Shown: positions 5,529 through 6,572 of the stretch, one piece after another | How the letters are laid out: each line of letters opens with the position of its first letter | How positions within the stretch are numbered: the first letter of the stretch is position 1 | NCBI GenBank assembly: GCA_902826155.1 | Contig: CADEDU010000015.1 | Span: 102,830 to 109,401, forward strand | Direction: 5' to 3' | Origin: an uncultured beta proteobacterium | Lineage (GTDB): Bacteria > Pseudomonadota > Gammaproteobacteria > Burkholderiales > SG8-39 | DNA length: 6,572 bases | Made by a program: the position numbers and the translations under genes | The notes under the pieces: model-generated | The model's input: the letters and a program-made list of their open reading frames with translations, nothing else | Told to the model about the DNA's origin: nothing | Databases searched by the model: none

Positions 5529-6557
5529 ATGGGGGGCAACCATCGCTGCAGCGTTTCGGCCCGGGGACGCGACACGCTTTCACGCATCGCCACGATCGTG
5601 GCGGTTTCGATCGGCGCTGCGCTGATGCACGGCGCGGTGTTCGCGCAGGACTGGCCCAATCGGCCGGTCCGGTTCATTGTGCCCTCAGGCCCCGGCGGGT
5701 TGCTCGAATCGGTGTTCGCCATCATCCGCGAGCCGCTCGAGCAGCGGCTCGGACAGCGCATCGTGATCGAGAATCGCGGCGGTGGTGGCGGCGTGGTGGG
5801 TGCGCAGGCCGTCGCGGCGGCCAGCCCCGATGGCTACACGCTGCTGCTCACACCGTCGAATGTGATGGTGATCAATCCGCATCTGCTTGCCGGCACGACG
5901 CTCGAACCGCTGCGCGATCTGGTGCCGATCTCGATGCTCATCGACGTCCCGCTGGTGGTGTGGGCGAGCGAGCGCTTTCCGGCGCGCACGTTGCGTGAAC
6001 TTATCGAGCACGCCCGCGCCAACCCCGGCAAGGTGAACTTCGCGTCGCCCGGTCCATCGACGCCTCCGCACATGGCAGGCGAGATATTCATGCAGACAGG
6101 CAAGCTCGAATTGCAGCACGTTCCGTACAAAGGCGCGGCTGCTGCGGGCACCGCTCTGATCACCAATGAGGTCCAGCTGATGGTCATCGCGTATGCGAGC
6201 CTGCGTGGCCAGATGCAGGCGGGGCAGGTGCGTGCTCTGGCGGTCGCGGCGCCGGCGCGCCTGGCGCCTCTGCCTGCGGTACCGACGATCGCCGAGGCGG
6301 GATATCCGGAGATCGCCGCCGAGATGCCGCGATCGTGGTGGGGTGTGGCCGGCCCACGTGGTGTTGCCGACGGCGTGATCAAGCGATTGCAAGCAGACTT
6401 CGCCGTGGTGCTGAACGAATCTGCCACGCGCAAGCGCATCGAGGATTTGGGCATCGCCGTGGTGGCGAACACACCGGAGGAGTTCGCGCAGTCGCTCCCA
6501 CCCGAGTCGCGCAAGTGGCAGGCACTAATCCAGACGCTCAAGCTCAAGCCCCAATGA
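5529..6557 (+). CDS. Bug-family periplasmic solute-binding protein, divergent ligand loop
   Basis: A second TTT-type binding protein, 342 residues. ATG 5529 gives a long basic n-region (residues 1-19) and a hydrophobic core (about 20-33). A cleavage site VFA lies before Gln40, as expected for Sec export. The mature start DWPNRPVRFIVPSGPGG (41-57) is the family signature. Other marks are GQRIVIENR-GGGGG, DGYTLLL from residue 101 and HVPYKG from residue 197. The loop after GPGG reads LLESVFAII, where the family usually has an Asp and an Arg (xTDxxAR): Glu60 and Ala64 stand in those places, so the bound ligand may differ from the usual carboxylates. No strong ribosome binding site precedes the ATG. 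It lies 8 bases after the metallo-hydrolase stop, so coupled translation is likely. An open frame continues upstream of 5529, but only as an overlap with the metallo-hydrolase gene. Confidence 0.92.
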   Translation: MGGNHRCSVSARGRDTLSRIATIVAVSIGAALMHGAVFAQDWPNRPVRFIVPSGPGGLLESVFAIIREPLEQRLGQRIVIENRGGGGGVVGAQAVAAASPDGYTLLLTPSNVMVINPHLLAGTTLEPLRDLVPISMLIDVPLVVWASERFPARTLRELIEHARANPGKVNFASPGPSTPPHMAGEIFMQTGKLELQHVPYKGAAAAGTALITNEVQLMVIAYASLRGQMQAGQVRALAVAAPARLAPLPAVPTIAEAGYPEIAAEMPRSWWGVAGPRGVADGVIKRLQADFAVVLNESATRKRIEDLGIAVVANTPEEFAQSLPPESRKWQALIQTLKLKPQ

Positions 6558-6572
6558 CCAAGGTACATCCCA
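6554..6572 (+). CDS. Possible start of a further gene, cut by right edge
   Basis: ATG 6554 overlaps the TGA of the Bug-family gene as ATGA, the usual layout for coupled genes in an operon, and the frame stays open for the six codons to the window end (MTKVHP). There is no ribosome binding site and the visible part is too short for any identification, so this is only a pointer to what may follow. Confidence 0.25.

Noticed and set aside
4288..5583. Minus-strand open frame of about 431 codons opposite the metallo-hydrolase
   Set aside because: No domain features; the plus strand encodes an intact metallo-beta-lactamase fold over the same bases.
5685..6568. Minus-strand open frames opposite the second Bug gene
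   Set aside because: Shadow composition without motifs, while the plus strand shows a complete exported binding protein.

Overview
The window is GC-rich (about 75% in a hand-counted stretch of the first Bug gene, positions 1681-1740). It carries two Bug-type periplasmic binding proteins, a family massively expanded in Burkholderiales and related Betaproteobacteria. A betaproteobacterial chromosome, in an accessory or catabolic region, is the likely source. This assignment is inference from gene content and composition; no rRNA, tRNA, IS element or CRISPR array is visible.

Left part (1-1373): the C-terminal end of an alpha/beta hydrolase runs in from the left edge. It is followed by a complete two-gene toxin-antitoxin module, an Xre/MbcA/ParS-type antitoxin (436-912) and a RES-domain toxin (912-1373), joined by a one-base TGATG overlap. 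The antitoxin is preceded by an AT-rich stretch with an extended -10 promoter and two short palindromes about two helical turns apart, which look like an autoregulatory operator. The antitoxin gene is lower in GC (about 56% at 541-660), which suggests the module was inserted.

Middle (1524-4250): a Bug-family solute-binding protein with a strong AAGGAGG ribosome binding site is followed after 7 bases by a single-domain cupin with an HRN metal-binding signature. Converging on the cupin from the minus strand, 26 bases away, is a serine hydrolase of the class C beta-lactamase/family VIII esterase type.

Right part (4468-6557): divergent from the serine hydrolase is a metallo-beta-lactamase-fold hydrolase, followed after 8 bases by a second, divergent Bug-family binding protein. 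The last codons overlap a possible next start (ATGA) at the right edge.

Two Bug + metalloenzyme pairs, together with two serine-type hydrolases, suggest uptake and hydrolytic or oxidative processing of small organic acids, esters or lactones. No TctA/TctB membrane subunits are present here and no substrate can be named. The most distinctive self-contained system is the RES-Xre module, a known type whose promoter/operator architecture can be read directly. I saw no wholly unknown system.
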